A stretch of DNA of 64,000 bases, taken from positions 41,754-105,753 of the forward strand of contig PUHO01000008.1 of NCBI GenBank assembly GCA_002995645.1. Reading direction: 5' to 3'. Positions 17,743 through 27,143 of the stretch are shown here, in pieces; positions within the stretch are counted from its first letter, which is position 1; every line of letters starts with the position of its first letter. A program made the position numbers and the translations under genes. The notes under the pieces are model-generated. The model had not been told where the DNA came from, did not search any database, and saw only the letters and a program-made list of their open reading frames with translations. This stretch comes from SAR324 cluster bacterium. Lineage in GTDB: Bacteria; SAR324; XYD2-FULL-50-16; HCM1.

Positions 17743-18461
17743 AGACTATAGCCACCACTTGCAAGGATATGCGTTCCCGTTATGTATACGTTACGAGAAA
17801 CGATTAAATCGTGAATGGTAGGCGCAAAATCAAGATGTGTGCCAAACCGTTGTTGCGGAATAAAGGTAGCCGGATTAACGTCTGTTTTTGTAATAGAGTT
17901 GGCAAGGATTCCTGGAGCAATGGCATTAACGGCAATATTGTCTTTACCCCATTCAACGGCAAGTTGTCTTGTAAGTTGTAAAATAGCATTTTTGCTAATA
18001 TGGTAAGCCGGAGATTTGCTATAGCCAATATGTTCGGCATGGGAATAGGTAAAGAAAAATAAATGAGCAAAATCGTTTGCTTGTAGCAAAGGAAAGCAAG
18101 CTTGGGAAAAGAGAAAAGACGAATCCAAGTTTGCCGAAAGAATAGAGCGCCACTGGCTAAAGCTAGTATTTTGTAACGGTTGTTCTAAATACGGACCGTA
18201 TGAGTGAATGGCACAATCTAGTTTAGTAGTAACTTGCCGAACACGATCAAAAGTTTGTGTTACGGCTTGTTCTTTTTGAAGATCAATTTGAAAAAGACGT
18301 AAAGAAGAAGGGTATTGTTGTAATAGCTTTTCTAATTTTTCTTTTTGCGAATGATAAAAGGCAATAACAAAAAAATTTTGCCTTAAAAAATAGGCAGTTA
18401 GGTCATAACCTGTACGACTTGAGGCGCTACTAATAAGAATTGAAAATTTATGACTAGACAT
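17739..18461 (-). CDS. Short-chain dehydrogenase/reductase, possibly pteridine-reductase (FolM/PTR1)-like
   Basis: A 240-aa SDR with Rossmann fold. The catalytic YxxxK is present as YHISK (residues 153-157), with a Ser at about 140 (FFFTYSHAE) and the NAIAPG loop after it. The N-terminal glycine motif is replaced by SSASSRTG (residues 11-18), which lines up with the TGxxxRxG form of pteridine reductases (FolM/PTR1) better than with the usual TGxxxGxG. The 240-aa length also matches FolM. Dihydropteridine or dihydrofolate reduction is therefore possible, but a FabG-like enzyme is not excluded. Convergent with the TonB-like gene and divergent from purF. Confidence 0.75.
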   Translation of the reverse strand: MSSHKFSILISSASSRTGYDLTAYFLRQNFFVIAFYHSQKEKLEKLLQQYPSSLRLFQIDLQKEQAVTQTFDRVRQVTTKLDCAIHSYGPYLEQPLQNTSFSQWRSILSANLDSSFLFSQACFPLLQANDFAHLFFFTYSHAEHIGYSKSPAYHISKNAILQLTRQLAVEWGKDNIAVNAIAPGILANSITKTDVNPATFIPQQRFGTHLDFAPTIHDLIVSRNVYITGTHILASGGYSL

Positions 18462-18484
18462 TATAAAAAAAAGAAAGTAGTATA

Positions 18485-18508
18485 GTATAATTCAATATAA
18501 AATTATAC
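18485..18508. promoter_or_regulatory. Perfect inverted repeat between the SDR gene and purF
   Basis: GTATAATT (18485-18492) and AATTATAC (18501-18508) form a perfect 8-base inverted repeat separated by 8 bases in the 100-base region between two divergent genes. The left arm contains TATAAT, and the symmetric right arm gives TATAAT on the minus strand, so it may hold face-to-face -10 elements or an operator. No convincing -35 elements were found. Confidence 0.35.
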
Positions 18509-18561
18509 GTGAAATAAAGCAATTAGAAAATTTTATCACCTAATAATCATTTTACATATTT

Positions 18562-19977
18562 ATGTGTGGCATTTTTGGCATAACAGGTAATAAGCACGGC
18601 AAGTTACTGTTTCCATTATCTTTAAAAGCATTACAACATCGCGGTCATGATGCAGCTGGCGTTGCCGGTTTCACTTCAAAAAATCCATACACAATTGAAG
18701 GTGTTAAAGGTTTGGGTAAAGTTAGCAACCATGTTAATACAAAAACGCTAGAGAAGTTTTTAAGTAACACGCTTATAGGGCATACAAGGTATGCAACACG
18801 TAATCAAGCTAGCTCTTCTCGTGAAATCCATCCTCATTTTCGTTATAGTTTACAAGGTAAAGTTGCTCTTGTGACAAACGGAGATTTAAAATATACCGAC
18901 GACAATCTTGCTTATCTCAAAAAACATAACGTTCGCTTATATACTGGGAACGATGCTGAAATGATAGCCTCGTTAATCCAACTTAAATATGATTTAGGTG
19001 AAGGAAGTATGAGCGAAGTAATTGCTAAAGTCATGCCGGAATTGCAAGGCGGATTTTCTGCTTTGTTGCTACATGAAGATAAAGATTGTATGTATGCGTT
19101 TCGCGATCCTTGGGGCATTCGTCCTCTTTATGTTGCTACTTTTGTTGTAGACGGAGAAAAAAGTTACGCCGTTTCATCAGAAACTTGTTCGTTTGATTTG
19201 ATACATCGTTATCATAACCATACTTGCGAAGATGAAAATACAGAAATGTCTTATCGTGCCGTAGCGCCTGGAGAAATTATTGTCCTTGAAAAAGGAAAAG
19301 AAATACAATCGTCTTTTATTGCAGAAAGAAAAGAAAAGAACATAGGTTGTGTTTTTGAAACAGTATATTTTTCAAGACCGGATTCAAAGCAAGATTATGA
19401 AAGTTTCCAAAAAATACGGCAACGAATGGGAGAAATGTTATACGAAGAAAACCCTATAGAAGCGGATATAGTCACTGCCGTTCCTAAAGGGGGGATTCCT
19501 GCTGCCGTTGGTTATGCCTGTAAGTCAAAAACGCCGTATGCTATTGGTGTTTTAGAAGAACCGTCTAATGGTGGCGTACGTTCTTTTATCACTAACGAAG
19601 GCGATCGTAAATCATTAGCGCGTATGAAATACAATATATTAAACGATATTGTAGAAGCAAAACGCGTTGTTGTTGTTGACGATTCTATTGTTCGCGGAAC
19701 AACGGCTAAACTTCTTGTTAAAAACTTATTTGAAGCCGGAGCAAAGGAAGTGCACTTGCGTATACCTTGCCCGCCTTATTCTTTCGCCTGTCACTACGGC
19801 GTGGAAACGAAGGACCCTGAGAAATTAATATCTCATAAAGCAACGGTAGACGAAATTTGCAAGAAACTAGGCGCCACTTCGTTATGTTATTTAAGTTTAG
19901 ACGGATTGTATAAAGCAATTGGAAAAGAAAGAAATTTATTTTGTGACGAATGTTTAACAAACAAACAACCTTTTTAG
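18562..19977 (+). CDS. purF: Amidophosphoribosyltransferase (PurF)
   Basis: PurF makes 5-phosphoribosylamine from PRPP and glutamine, the first committed step of purine synthesis. The 471-aa protein starts MCGIFGITGN, so Cys2 is the N-terminal nucleophile without a propeptide. The glutaminase domain spans about 2-235. The PRPP loop VVVVDDSIVRGTTAK lies near 369-383. Cysteines at 263 (IGCVFE), 410 (SFACHYG), 461 and 464 (CDEC) match the four ligands of the [4Fe-4S] cluster in Bacillus-type PurF, so an oxygen-sensitive cluster form is likely. It precedes nuoA by 40 bases. Confidence 0.95.
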   Translation: MCGIFGITGNKHGKLLFPLSLKALQHRGHDAAGVAGFTSKNPYTIEGVKGLGKVSNHVNTKTLEKFLSNTLIGHTRYATRNQASSSREIHPHFRYSLQGKVALVTNGDLKYTDDNLAYLKKHNVRLYTGNDAEMIASLIQLKYDLGEGSMSEVIAKVMPELQGGFSALLLHEDKDCMYAFRDPWGIRPLYVATFVVDGEKSYAVSSETCSFDLIHRYHNHTCEDENTEMSYRAVAPGEIIVLEKGKEIQSSFIAERKEKNIGCVFETVYFSRPDSKQDYESFQKIRQRMGEMLYEENPIEADIVTAVPKGGIPAAVGYACKSKTPYAIGVLEEPSNGGVRSFITNEGDRKSLARMKYNILNDIVEAKRVVVVDDSIVRGTTAKLLVKNLFEAGAKEVHLRIPCPPYSFACHYGVETKDPEKLISHKATVDEICKKLGATSLCYLSLDGLYKAIGKERNLFCDECLTNKQPF

Positions 19978-20017
19978 GTAGTGTTTTTATTAATATCTTT
20001 AATTTATAGAAAAACAT

Positions 20018-20410
20018 ATGCATGCCGGATTTGAATTAATATTTACTATTTTAGCTTGTAGCACACTTCTTGTTTCTGTTAGTTTATATTTTACACGTTT
20101 TTTACGTGTTTCTAAACCAACAGAAGAAAAATTAAAAGTCTATGAATGTGGAGAAGACAGTCAAGGCGTAGCTGCACACATAGTGCATTCTCGATTTTAT
20201 CGTATAGCCATTGTGTTTTTAGTGTTTGATGTGGAAGTGATTTTTATCTATCCTATAGCCGTTTTATTTAAAAGAGTAATTGATAGTGATATGGCAATGG
20301 TAGCTTTTGCTGAATTAGTAGCATTTGTATTTATTTTAGGTATTGGTTTTGTATACGCATGGAAAAAAGGTGCGTTATCATGGGACACAGATCATAAAAC
20401 TTTTTTTTAA
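20018..20410 (+). CDS. nuoA: NADH-quinone oxidoreductase-type subunit A
   Basis: A membrane subunit of complex I near the quinone site. The 130-aa product has three membrane segments and the NuoA signature KVYECGEDSQG, then FDVEVIFIYPIAVLF. It opens an eleven-gene operon (nuoA-B-C-D-H-I-J-K-L-M-N) without nuoE, nuoF or nuoG. The spacing to nuoB is 9 bases. The start ATG at 20018 is followed by a second possible start; the conserved first helix supports the first. Confidence 0.95.
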   Translation: MHAGFELIFTILACSTLLVSVSLYFTRFLRVSKPTEEKLKVYECGEDSQGVAAHIVHSRFYRIAIVFLVFDVEVIFIYPIAVLFKRVIDSDMAMVAFAELVAFVFILGIGFVYAWKKGALSWDTDHKTFF

Positions 20411-20419
20411 CATAGGAAA

Positions 20420-20914
20420 ATGGATATACAAGAACGTAAAGATGGATTAAGTGGAATTGTCTTGGGAAGTGTAGACGATCTACTAAATAAAGCAAGAGCT
20501 AATTCTCTTTTTTATATGTTATTTGGTTTAGCTTGTTGCGGTATAGAGTTAATGCAAACCGGGGGACCAAGAGCTGATGCCGATCGTTTTGGAGCTGTGC
20601 CAAGAGCAACGCCAAGGCAATCGGACGTTATGATTGTAGCCGGAACAGTAACTTTAAAAATGGCGGCAAGAGTAAAACGTTTATATGAACAAATGCCAGA
20701 ACCAAGGTACGTTATTTCAATGGGTAGTTGTTCCAATTCAGGCGGTTTGTTTCAAGGCGGCTATTCTGTACTTCACGGCGTAGATCGCGTTATCCCTGTT
20801 GATATATATCTTCCCGGCTGTCCGCCAAGACCGGAAGCATTGCTTTCCGCGCTGATAGCTATCCAAGATAAAATTAAAAAAGAAAGAAAGTTTTCTGCTA
20901 AAAAACAGAAGTAA
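20420..20914 (+). CDS. nuoB: NADH-quinone oxidoreductase-type subunit B
   Basis: NuoB carries the terminal N2 [4Fe-4S] cluster that hands electrons to quinone. The 164-aa product has all ligands: the tandem Cys39-Cys40 (GLACCGIELMQTGG), Cys104 (MGSCSNSGG) and Cys134 (PGCPPRPE). A basic C-terminal tail ends in KKQK. Its length agrees with the short NuoB forms. It lies 9 bases after nuoA and 25 bases before nuoC. Confidence 0.97.
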   Translation: MDIQERKDGLSGIVLGSVDDLLNKARANSLFYMLFGLACCGIELMQTGGPRADADRFGAVPRATPRQSDVMIVAGTVTLKMAARVKRLYEQMPEPRYVISMGSCSNSGGLFQGGYSVLHGVDRVIPVDIYLPGCPPRPEALLSALIAIQDKIKKERKFSAKKQK

Positions 20915-20939
20915 TTACTAGACTTATTATAGTTAAATA

Positions 20940-21428
20940 ATGGAACAATATACCTATACTGAGATTATTGCAAATAATCCGGATATACAGTTAATAGAAG
21001 CGCAAGGGCAATATCGTATATTACTTAAAAACAAAGTAGATTTATATAGTGTATTGCAAGAATTAAAAGAAAAATATGCTTTTGAAGTGCTCTCTACTTT
21101 AACGGCAACTCATGAAAATGAAACTTTTCGTGTTTTCTATAGTTTAATGTCGTATAGTGAAAACACGGAAGCAACCATAGAAGTTTGCGTAGAGAGAGAA
21201 GAAGCAACTATAGCAAGCGTCGGTTCGCTTTGGACAAGCGCTTTGTGGTTGGAAAGAGAAGTATACGATTTATTTGGTATTTCTTTTACAAATCATCCAG
21301 ATTTAAAACGCATTTTAATGCCGGAAGATTGGGAAGGACATCCTTTATGTAAAGATTATGTTATTCCTGAATCTTATGGTGAAATTGATAATCGAGCTTC
21401 TGCTATTACGCAAGATTTTAATACATAA
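20940..21428 (+). CDS. nuoC: NADH-quinone oxidoreductase-type subunit C
   Basis: A 162-aa peripheral-arm subunit (30-kDa family). The family signature is seen as LWLEREVYDLFGISFTNHPD, followed by LKRILMPEDWEGHPLCKDY. It is separate from NuoD, unlike the fused NuoCD of enterobacteria. The gene is 5 bases from nuoD. NuoC and NuoD together with NuoB and NuoI form the quinone-reducing part of the peripheral arm. Confidence 0.96.
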   Translation: MEQYTYTEIIANNPDIQLIEAQGQYRILLKNKVDLYSVLQELKEKYAFEVLSTLTATHENETFRVFYSLMSYSENTEATIEVCVEREEATIASVGSLWTSALWLEREVYDLFGISFTNHPDLKRILMPEDWEGHPLCKDYVIPESYGEIDNRASAITQDFNT

Positions 21429-21433
21429 TAGAT

Positions 21434-22555
21434 ATGACACAACTGAAAACAGAATATATTAACGTAAACATGGGACCGCAGCATCCGGCAACGCACGGAG
21501 TGCTTCGGCTTGTTTTACAAACAGACGGGGAAACTGTTCACGAATGTGAACCTGTTATTGGGTATTTACACCGATCTATTGAAAAAATAGCGGAACAAGG
21601 TGAGTGGCAAGATTTTATTCCGTTTACTGATCGTGTGGATTATGTTTGTGCTATGAACGCAAATTGGGCGTATTGCCATGCCGTAGAACAAGCGGCCAAT
21701 TTTGAAATCCCAAGAAGAGCGGAGTTACTTCGTATTATTATGGGAGAATTAAACCGCATTTCAAGCCATTGCGTTGGATTAGGAACAGGGATACTTGATT
21801 TAGGCGGTTATACTCCGTTTATTCATTTGTTAAGAGAACGCGAATTTATTAACGATTTGTTTGAAGAATTGTGCGGTGCAAGGTTGACTCATAATTATTG
21901 CACTATTGGCGGCGTGTCTTTTGATGCTAGTGAAGTTTGGTTAAAACGATGTCGCGTGTTTGCCGAACAATTTAAGAAAATTATTATCCAGTTTGAAAAG
22001 TTTGCTATGGATAATCCTATAGTACAAAAACGACTTGCTAATGTGGGTGTTGTTACAAAGGAAATGGCTTTTGATTATAATCTAGTAGGACCTAATTTGC
22101 GTGCTAGTGGCGTTGCTATTGATATACGAAAACAAGCGCCGTATAGTTTATATTCTGAGTTTGAATTTGACGTCCCTGTTGGTAAAGGTATTGTTGGAAC
22201 TGTAGGCGATTGTTTTGATCGCTTTTTTGTTCGCGTACAAGAAATGAAAGAATCCGTTTCTTTAGTTTTACAAGCTTGCGACAAAATAGAAGAAGGTGAA
22301 ATACAATCTAAAGAAGTTAAAAAACGTATAAAACCACAAGAAGGCGTATATATTAGTCGTACAGAAATGCCACGAGGGGAAACCACTTATTTAATACAAA
22401 GTGACGGCACAAGCAAACCGTATCGCGTAAAAATACGAACCGGATCTTTTACTGCGGCAAGTGCTTTGCCTGTTGCGGCAAAAGGAATGCTTATAGCCGA
22501 TGTGGTTGCTCTTATTAGTTCGTTTGACGTTGTTGTTCCCGAGATAGATAGGTAA
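21434..22555 (+). CDS. nuoD: NADH-quinone oxidoreductase-type subunit D
   Basis: The 373-aa product is the 49-kDa-type subunit, derived from the large subunit of [NiFe] hydrogenases, and helps shape the quinone pocket. It begins with the family motif NMGPQHPATHGVLRLVL and contains YLHRSIEKIAE and a conserved C-terminus PVAAKGMLIADVVALISSFD that ends EIDR. The hydrogenase nickel-binding CxxC pairs are absent, as expected for complex I. It is followed after 2 bases by nuoH. Confidence 0.97.
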   Translation: MTQLKTEYINVNMGPQHPATHGVLRLVLQTDGETVHECEPVIGYLHRSIEKIAEQGEWQDFIPFTDRVDYVCAMNANWAYCHAVEQAANFEIPRRAELLRIIMGELNRISSHCVGLGTGILDLGGYTPFIHLLREREFINDLFEELCGARLTHNYCTIGGVSFDASEVWLKRCRVFAEQFKKIIIQFEKFAMDNPIVQKRLANVGVVTKEMAFDYNLVGPNLRASGVAIDIRKQAPYSLYSEFEFDVPVGKGIVGTVGDCFDRFFVRVQEMKESVSLVLQACDKIEEGEIQSKEVKKRIKPQEGVYISRTEMPRGETTYLIQSDGTSKPYRVKIRTGSFTAASALPVAAKGMLIADVVALISSFDVVVPEIDR

Positions 22556-22557
22556 AA

Positions 22558-23736
22558 ATGCAAAAAATATTCGATTTTCTCCAAATAGAATCAGTAGGTA
22601 TTAGAATACTTGTTTTGATTATTATGACGTTACTTGTTTTATTAGTAGCGTCCGTTACGTCCGGTATTACTAGCTGGGTGGAAAGGCGTGTTGCCGGAAG
22701 AATGCAATCGCGAATCGGACCTAACCGAGTTGGTCCTTGTGGCTTTTTACAATGGATAGCTGATGCGCTTAAATTATTTCAAAAAGAAGATATTATTCCG
22801 GAAGGAGCTTCACGCGTACTTTTTAGACTTGCCCCTTTCTTTGGTTTTCTTGAAGTGGGCGTTATGTTTAGCTTACTGCCATGGGGAAAACCGGATTGGA
22901 TTTTAGCTGATTTTAACATAGGCATACTTTTATTTTTAGGCTTCCCGGCACTTGCGATTATTGGTGAATTAATGGCCGGTTGGGGATCTAATAATAAATG
23001 GTCGCTTATTGGCGGTATGCGTGGAACAGCGCAAATTATTAGTTATGAAATACCTGCTGCCATAGCTCTTTTGCCGGCTATTTTATCTGCTCAAGGTCTA
23101 TCTTTTAAAGCATTAATGGGAACGCAATCTTGGGAACCTTGGAACTGGTTTATATTCCATAGCCCTTTTGCTTTTGTTAGTGGATTTATCTTTTTTATTG
23201 CATCTCTAGCTGAAGCCAACAGAACGCCGTTTGATTTAACAGAAGCGGAATCCGAGCTTGTTTCCGGCTATACTACAGAATACACAGGGGTACGCTTTGC
23301 TTTGTTCATATTAGCTGAATATGCTAATGTATATATCCTTTCTGCGGCATTTACTGCTATTTTTCTAGGTGGTGGTTTGTTGCCTGCTATGTTTGCGCCG
23401 TATCCTATTTTTTATTTTCTTGCTTTTTTCATTAAAGCTTGTATTGTCCTTTTATTTGTTATTTGGATACGATGGACTTTGCTCCGTGTTCGTATTGATC
23501 AATTAATGGTTTTTTGCTGGACAAGACTAGTTCCTATTGCTTTAGCTTCTTTCTTTGGTGAAATTATATATTTGTTTTTTGTTCATGCATTCCCAATCAT
23601 ACAACAGGTTGTTAGCATAGCTTGTTTTATATTTGGCTTATTTATCTTGTATTATCTTCAAAAACGTGTTAGATTCCATATTTCATTACAAAAATTAGAT
23701 GCAGAAGCAAAACAGTACTGGGTACGTAGTACCTAA
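22558..23736 (+). CDS. nuoH: NADH-quinone oxidoreductase-type subunit H
   Basis: The membrane subunit that bridges the quinone site and the proton-pumping arm. The 392-aa product has about eight membrane helices, the motif QSRIGPNRVGPCGFLQ in the first loop, and the conserved acidic loop FDLTEAESELVSGYTTEY. It is about 65 residues longer than E. coli NuoH (325 aa), with an added hydrophobic helix and charged tail after about residue 330. Gap of 2 bases from nuoD and 18 to nuoI. Confidence 0.96.
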   Translation: MQKIFDFLQIESVGIRILVLIIMTLLVLLVASVTSGITSWVERRVAGRMQSRIGPNRVGPCGFLQWIADALKLFQKEDIIPEGASRVLFRLAPFFGFLEVGVMFSLLPWGKPDWILADFNIGILLFLGFPALAIIGELMAGWGSNNKWSLIGGMRGTAQIISYEIPAAIALLPAILSAQGLSFKALMGTQSWEPWNWFIFHSPFAFVSGFIFFIASLAEANRTPFDLTEAESELVSGYTTEYTGVRFALFILAEYANVYILSAAFTAIFLGGGLLPAMFAPYPIFYFLAFFIKACIVLLFVIWIRWTLLRVRIDQLMVFCWTRLVPIALASFFGEIIYLFFVHAFPIIQQVVSIACFIFGLFILYYLQKRVRFHISLQKLDAEAKQYWVRST

Positions 23737-23754
23737 TTATGAATTCGAGGAAAT

Positions 23755-24345
23755 ATGTTTAAATACGTACAAGAAATAATAGTTGGCTCAAAAAATATTT
23801 TAGAAGGGTTAGCCGTCTCTTTTGCAAGTCTGTTTATTCGTCCTATTACAGTACCTTTTCCTGACGTGGATATTAAAGATCCGGAAGATATGAAAAAGAA
23901 GTACAAAGGACGCTTAATGCCTATATCTGAAAATTACAGAGGTATTCTTAACGTTCAAATGGATATATGCATTGCCTGCCAGCTTTGCATGAACGCTTGC
24001 CCTATTAATTGTATTAAAATTAAAAGAGTGCCATGTGAAAAAATAAAGGTTATGTCTACTACGCAAGTAGAAAAGCCAAAGTCGTTCACGTCAACTAGAT
24101 TTGATATTAATATTGGTAAATGTATGTTTTGCGGTTTATGTGTAAAACCTTGCCCGACCGGCGCTATTCATCATACAAAAGAATTTGCTCTTACTAGTGA
24201 TTCTTTAGATAAATTGGTTTTTTCTTTTGTTTCAAAAGAAGAAGCCGAAAAAGCAGAGCAAATAGCAAAGGTGATTAAAGAAAGAAAAGAGCAAGAAAAA
24301 TTACAGGCAAAACAAGCAAACACGGAAACAAACAAAAGTGAGTAA
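23755..24345 (+). CDS. nuoI: NADH-quinone oxidoreductase-type subunit I (two 4Fe-4S ferredoxin)
   Basis: NuoI carries clusters N6a and N6b. The 196-aa product has two complete CxxCxxCxxxC motifs: Cys72/75/78/82 (CIACQLCMNAC) and Cys123/126/129/133 (CMFCGLCVKPC). An N-terminal amphipathic helix and a 35-residue Lys/Glu/Gln-rich C-terminal tail flank them. In complexes lacking NuoEFG, this end of the peripheral arm is exposed and is thought to accept electrons from ferredoxin or another donor. A good aaaggt site precedes nuoJ. Confidence 0.97.
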   Translation: MFKYVQEIIVGSKNILEGLAVSFASLFIRPITVPFPDVDIKDPEDMKKKYKGRLMPISENYRGILNVQMDICIACQLCMNACPINCIKIKRVPCEKIKVMSTTQVEKPKSFTSTRFDINIGKCMFCGLCVKPCPTGAIHHTKEFALTSDSLDKLVFSFVSKEEAEKAEQIAKVIKERKEQEKLQAKQANTETNKSE

Positions 24346-24353
24346 AGGTATAT

Positions 24354-24845
24354 ATGGGTGAAATGTTTTTTTTCTTCTTTTTTTCAGCTTTAATAATTAT
24401 TGGCGCTATAGTGATATTAGTCTCTACTAATTTGCTACACGTTATTTTTTCGCTGTTTTCTGTTTTACTTGGCGTTGGTGGTTTATATGCTTTATTATAC
24501 GCTCCTTTTTTGCTTGCAGTACAACTTATAGTTTATGCCGGCGGGGTTAACGTTTTAATATTATTTGCCACTATGTTAACTAAAAAAATAGAACAACTAG
24601 CTAACAGTACTTCGTCTTCTCATTGGCGATCTGGCATTATTATTATCGCCGGGTTTTTTGGGATAGTACTATTTTTCTTGCAAAAAATGGCTTGGCCAAC
24701 TATTTCTTTAATTCCGCAAGAAGTTTTGCCTTCTGTTTTAGGGCTACATTTTTTACAAGGCTACGTTTGGGCTTTTGAGCTGGTTTCTTTTGTGCTACTA
24801 GCCGCTTTAATTGGTGGGCTACTTCTAATTACAAAGAGAGATTAA
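24354..24845 (+). CDS. nuoJ: NADH-quinone oxidoreductase-type subunit J
   Basis: A 163-aa membrane subunit with five predicted helices. The helix 3 motif QLIVYAGGVNVLILFATML matches the family signature, in which a pi-bulge takes part in coupling. One base separates its stop from nuoK. The start ATG follows a tandem aaaggtata site within the end of nuoI's spacer. Confidence 0.95.
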   Translation: MGEMFFFFFFSALIIIGAIVILVSTNLLHVIFSLFSVLLGVGGLYALLYAPFLLAVQLIVYAGGVNVLILFATMLTKKIEQLANSTSSSHWRSGIIIIAGFFGIVLFFLQKMAWPTISLIPQEVLPSVLGLHFLQGYVWAFELVSFVLLAALIGGLLLITKRD

Positions 24846-24846
24846 A

Positions 24847-25158
24847 ATGACTATCGATATGTTTTTAATTGTTTCAACACTGTTGTTTGTTTTGGGAATA
24901 GCAACGTTTGTAACAAAAAAAAGTGCTATTGCTATGCTTGTTGGCATTGAATTAATGATTAATGCGGCGGCGTTAAATTTTGCTGTTTTTGCGCGGTATG
25001 CTTTAAGCGAAGCCGTTCGTGTAACGGGAACAATATGGGTATTGTTTATTATCGTGGTAGCCGTTGCCGAAGCGGTTGTTGTTTTAAGCGTTATGATATA
25101 TACGTATAAAAATCAAGGAACAACAGAAATGGATCAATTAACTAAACTTCACGGATAA
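24847..25158 (+). CDS. nuoK: NADH-quinone oxidoreductase-type subunit K
   Basis: A 103-aa subunit with three membrane helices. The conserved membrane glutamates are visible in LVGIELMINAAALNF and in VAVAEAVVVLSVMI, which form part of a proton channel. Size matches the family (about 100 aa). It lies one base after nuoJ and 7 bases before nuoL. Confidence 0.96.
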   Translation: MTIDMFLIVSTLLFVLGIATFVTKKSAIAMLVGIELMINAAALNFAVFARYALSEAVRVTGTIWVLFIIVVAVAEAVVVLSVMIYTYKNQGTTEMDQLTKLHG

Positions 25159-25165
25159 GATTACA

Positions 25166-27127
25166 ATGATGATGAATTTTATATTTTTAGGTATCCCTTG
25201 CGCTCCTTTCCTTGCTTGCTTACTGCTATTGTTTTTTGGACGTAAGTTGCAAGCTAAATTTGGGGAAGCGCCAGTGGAAACAGTTGGTATTAGCTTTACA
25301 GTGATTGCTTTTGTTTTTTCTGCGTCTCTTTGGGTTGCGTCTCTTGGGAATACCGGTTTTGTTTATACACTAAAGCTAAGCCACTGGTTTACTGTTGGTC
25401 ATATTTCCCTAGATTGGGCACTTCGCCTGTCTCCTATGCTTTTAGTGATGTCTTTAATTATCACTGGAATAGGAAGCTTAATCCTTCTATACGCTAGTTT
25501 TTATATGCATAAAGATCGTTCTTTTTGGCGATTTTATTTATATATGAATTTGTTTATTACAGCGATGCTTTTATTTGTATTAGCTGATAATTTACTTGTT
25601 GCGTTTGTTGGCTGGGAAGGCATTGGGGTCTGTTCGTATTTACTAATTAGCTTTTGGTTCCACGAAGAAGAAAACGCAACGTCGGGACGTAAAGCTTTTA
25701 CAGTAAATCGATTAGGCGATTTAGGTTTTTTAGCAGGTATCTTATTACTGATTAGCTCGTTACCTAATACAATGATGATTGATTTACGTTTCGCATCAAT
25801 AGCAAAACAAGCTTATATGTTGCAACATCAAATGATATATGGCGTGCCTTTATTAGAGGTGATCGCCTTTTGTTTTATGATCGCAGCTATTGGGAAATCA
25901 GCACAATTACCTTTATTTATTTGGTTGCCTGACGCTATGGCAGGACCTACGCCGGTTAGTGCTTTGATTCACGCCGCTACAATGGTAACTGCTGGAATTT
26001 GTTTGATTATTCGCTTATTCCCTTTATTCCTTTATGCGCCAACTACACTTTTGATTCTTTCCATTATTGCCGGAACGTCTTGTTTATACGCCGCGCTTGT
26101 CGCTTGTTTCCAATGGGATATTAAACGCGTACTTGCCTACTCAACAATGAGTCAGCTTTCTTATATGTTTTTAGCTTTAAGTATAGGCGGTTTGAAAGAA
26201 GGTTTCTTCCATCTTGTAACACATGCGGCTTTTAAGGCTTTATTATTTATGGGCGCCGGAAGTATTATAGTTTCGTTACATCATGAACAAGACATGCGCA
26301 ACATGGGCGGGTTATTCAAAAAAATGCCTTTTATTGCCGTTACTTTCATTATGGGAACGTTAGCTATTACAGGCTTTCCTTTTACAGCCGGTTATTTTAG
26401 TAAAGACGCTATCTTAGAAAAAGCCTGGGAAACAGGACATTACGGCGTTTGGGTTGTTGGCTTTATTGGTGCCGGTTTAACCGCTTTTTATATGTGGCGC
26501 GCGGTATTTCTTACTTTTTTTGCAAAACCGGCTAAAGAACGCCATGTTGAAAGTATATCGTATCGCATGAAAATCCCTATGTTTATTCTAGCTTTTTTAG
26601 CTTTATTTATAGGCTGGATTAATGATTCTCATCATTTGTTTAATCAATATGTTGACGCAGATATCCCAGATGCTCTTTTCTTGCATAAAGGCGTAGCAGA
26701 AAGCACGTTTAATATGGCTTATTTGAATATTATTACAGTCGCTTGGGGTGTTCTTGCTTTTATTCTTGCTTTTGCTTTATATGCGCAATGGCGTCCTGCT
26801 AAAGCAAACGATCTTGCCGCGCATACTGGGAACAAAAAAGGACTATGGCTTACTTTGGCGCGTTTTAGATCACTCGGTTATAATATGGAAAGGTTTGTTG
26901 CGCAAACAATACCGTACGTTGGTATTCAAATAGTTTATGCAGTGGCTAAAGTAACGGCTCTTTTTGATTTTTATTTGTTAAGAAATACATTTGATGAAGT
27001 AGCGAACACAACCTTGTTAACGTCGGAAGGCTTGCAAAAGGCGCAATCTGGCAATGTCAAAACACTTGCTTTGTGTGCGGTTACGTTATTGTGCGGTGTT
27101 GTTTTAATTAGTATTTTGTTTTTGTAA
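25166..27127 (+). CDS. nuoL: NADH-quinone oxidoreductase-type subunit L
   Basis: The distal antiporter-like proton-pumping subunit. The 653-aa protein has about 16 membrane helices, the conserved glutamate in FVGWEGIGVCSYLLI (residue 151), the lysine/His region of LPLFIWLPDAMAGPTPVSAL, and LVTHAAFKALLFMGAGSII. The C-terminal lateral helix and last membrane helix, diagnostic of NuoL versus NuoM/NuoN, are present. Three ATG codons start the frame; the first is taken. nuoM follows after 16 bases. Confidence 0.97.
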   Translation: MMMNFIFLGIPCAPFLACLLLLFFGRKLQAKFGEAPVETVGISFTVIAFVFSASLWVASLGNTGFVYTLKLSHWFTVGHISLDWALRLSPMLLVMSLIITGIGSLILLYASFYMHKDRSFWRFYLYMNLFITAMLLFVLADNLLVAFVGWEGIGVCSYLLISFWFHEEENATSGRKAFTVNRLGDLGFLAGILLLISSLPNTMMIDLRFASIAKQAYMLQHQMIYGVPLLEVIAFCFMIAAIGKSAQLPLFIWLPDAMAGPTPVSALIHAATMVTAGICLIIRLFPLFLYAPTTLLILSIIAGTSCLYAALVACFQWDIKRVLAYSTMSQLSYMFLALSIGGLKEGFFHLVTHAAFKALLFMGAGSIIVSLHHEQDMRNMGGLFKKMPFIAVTFIMGTLAITGFPFTAGYFSKDAILEKAWETGHYGVWVVGFIGAGLTAFYMWRAVFLTFFAKPAKERHVESISYRMKIPMFILAFLALFIGWINDSHHLFNQYVDADIPDALFLHKGVAESTFNMAYLNIITVAWGVLAFILAFALYAQWRPAKANDLAAHTGNKKGLWLTLARFRSLGYNMERFVAQTIPYVGIQIVYAVAKVTALFDFYLLRNTFDEVANTTLLTSEGLQKAQSGNVKTLALCAVTLLCGVVLISILFL

Positions 27128-27143
27128 TAGGTAAGTAATATTT

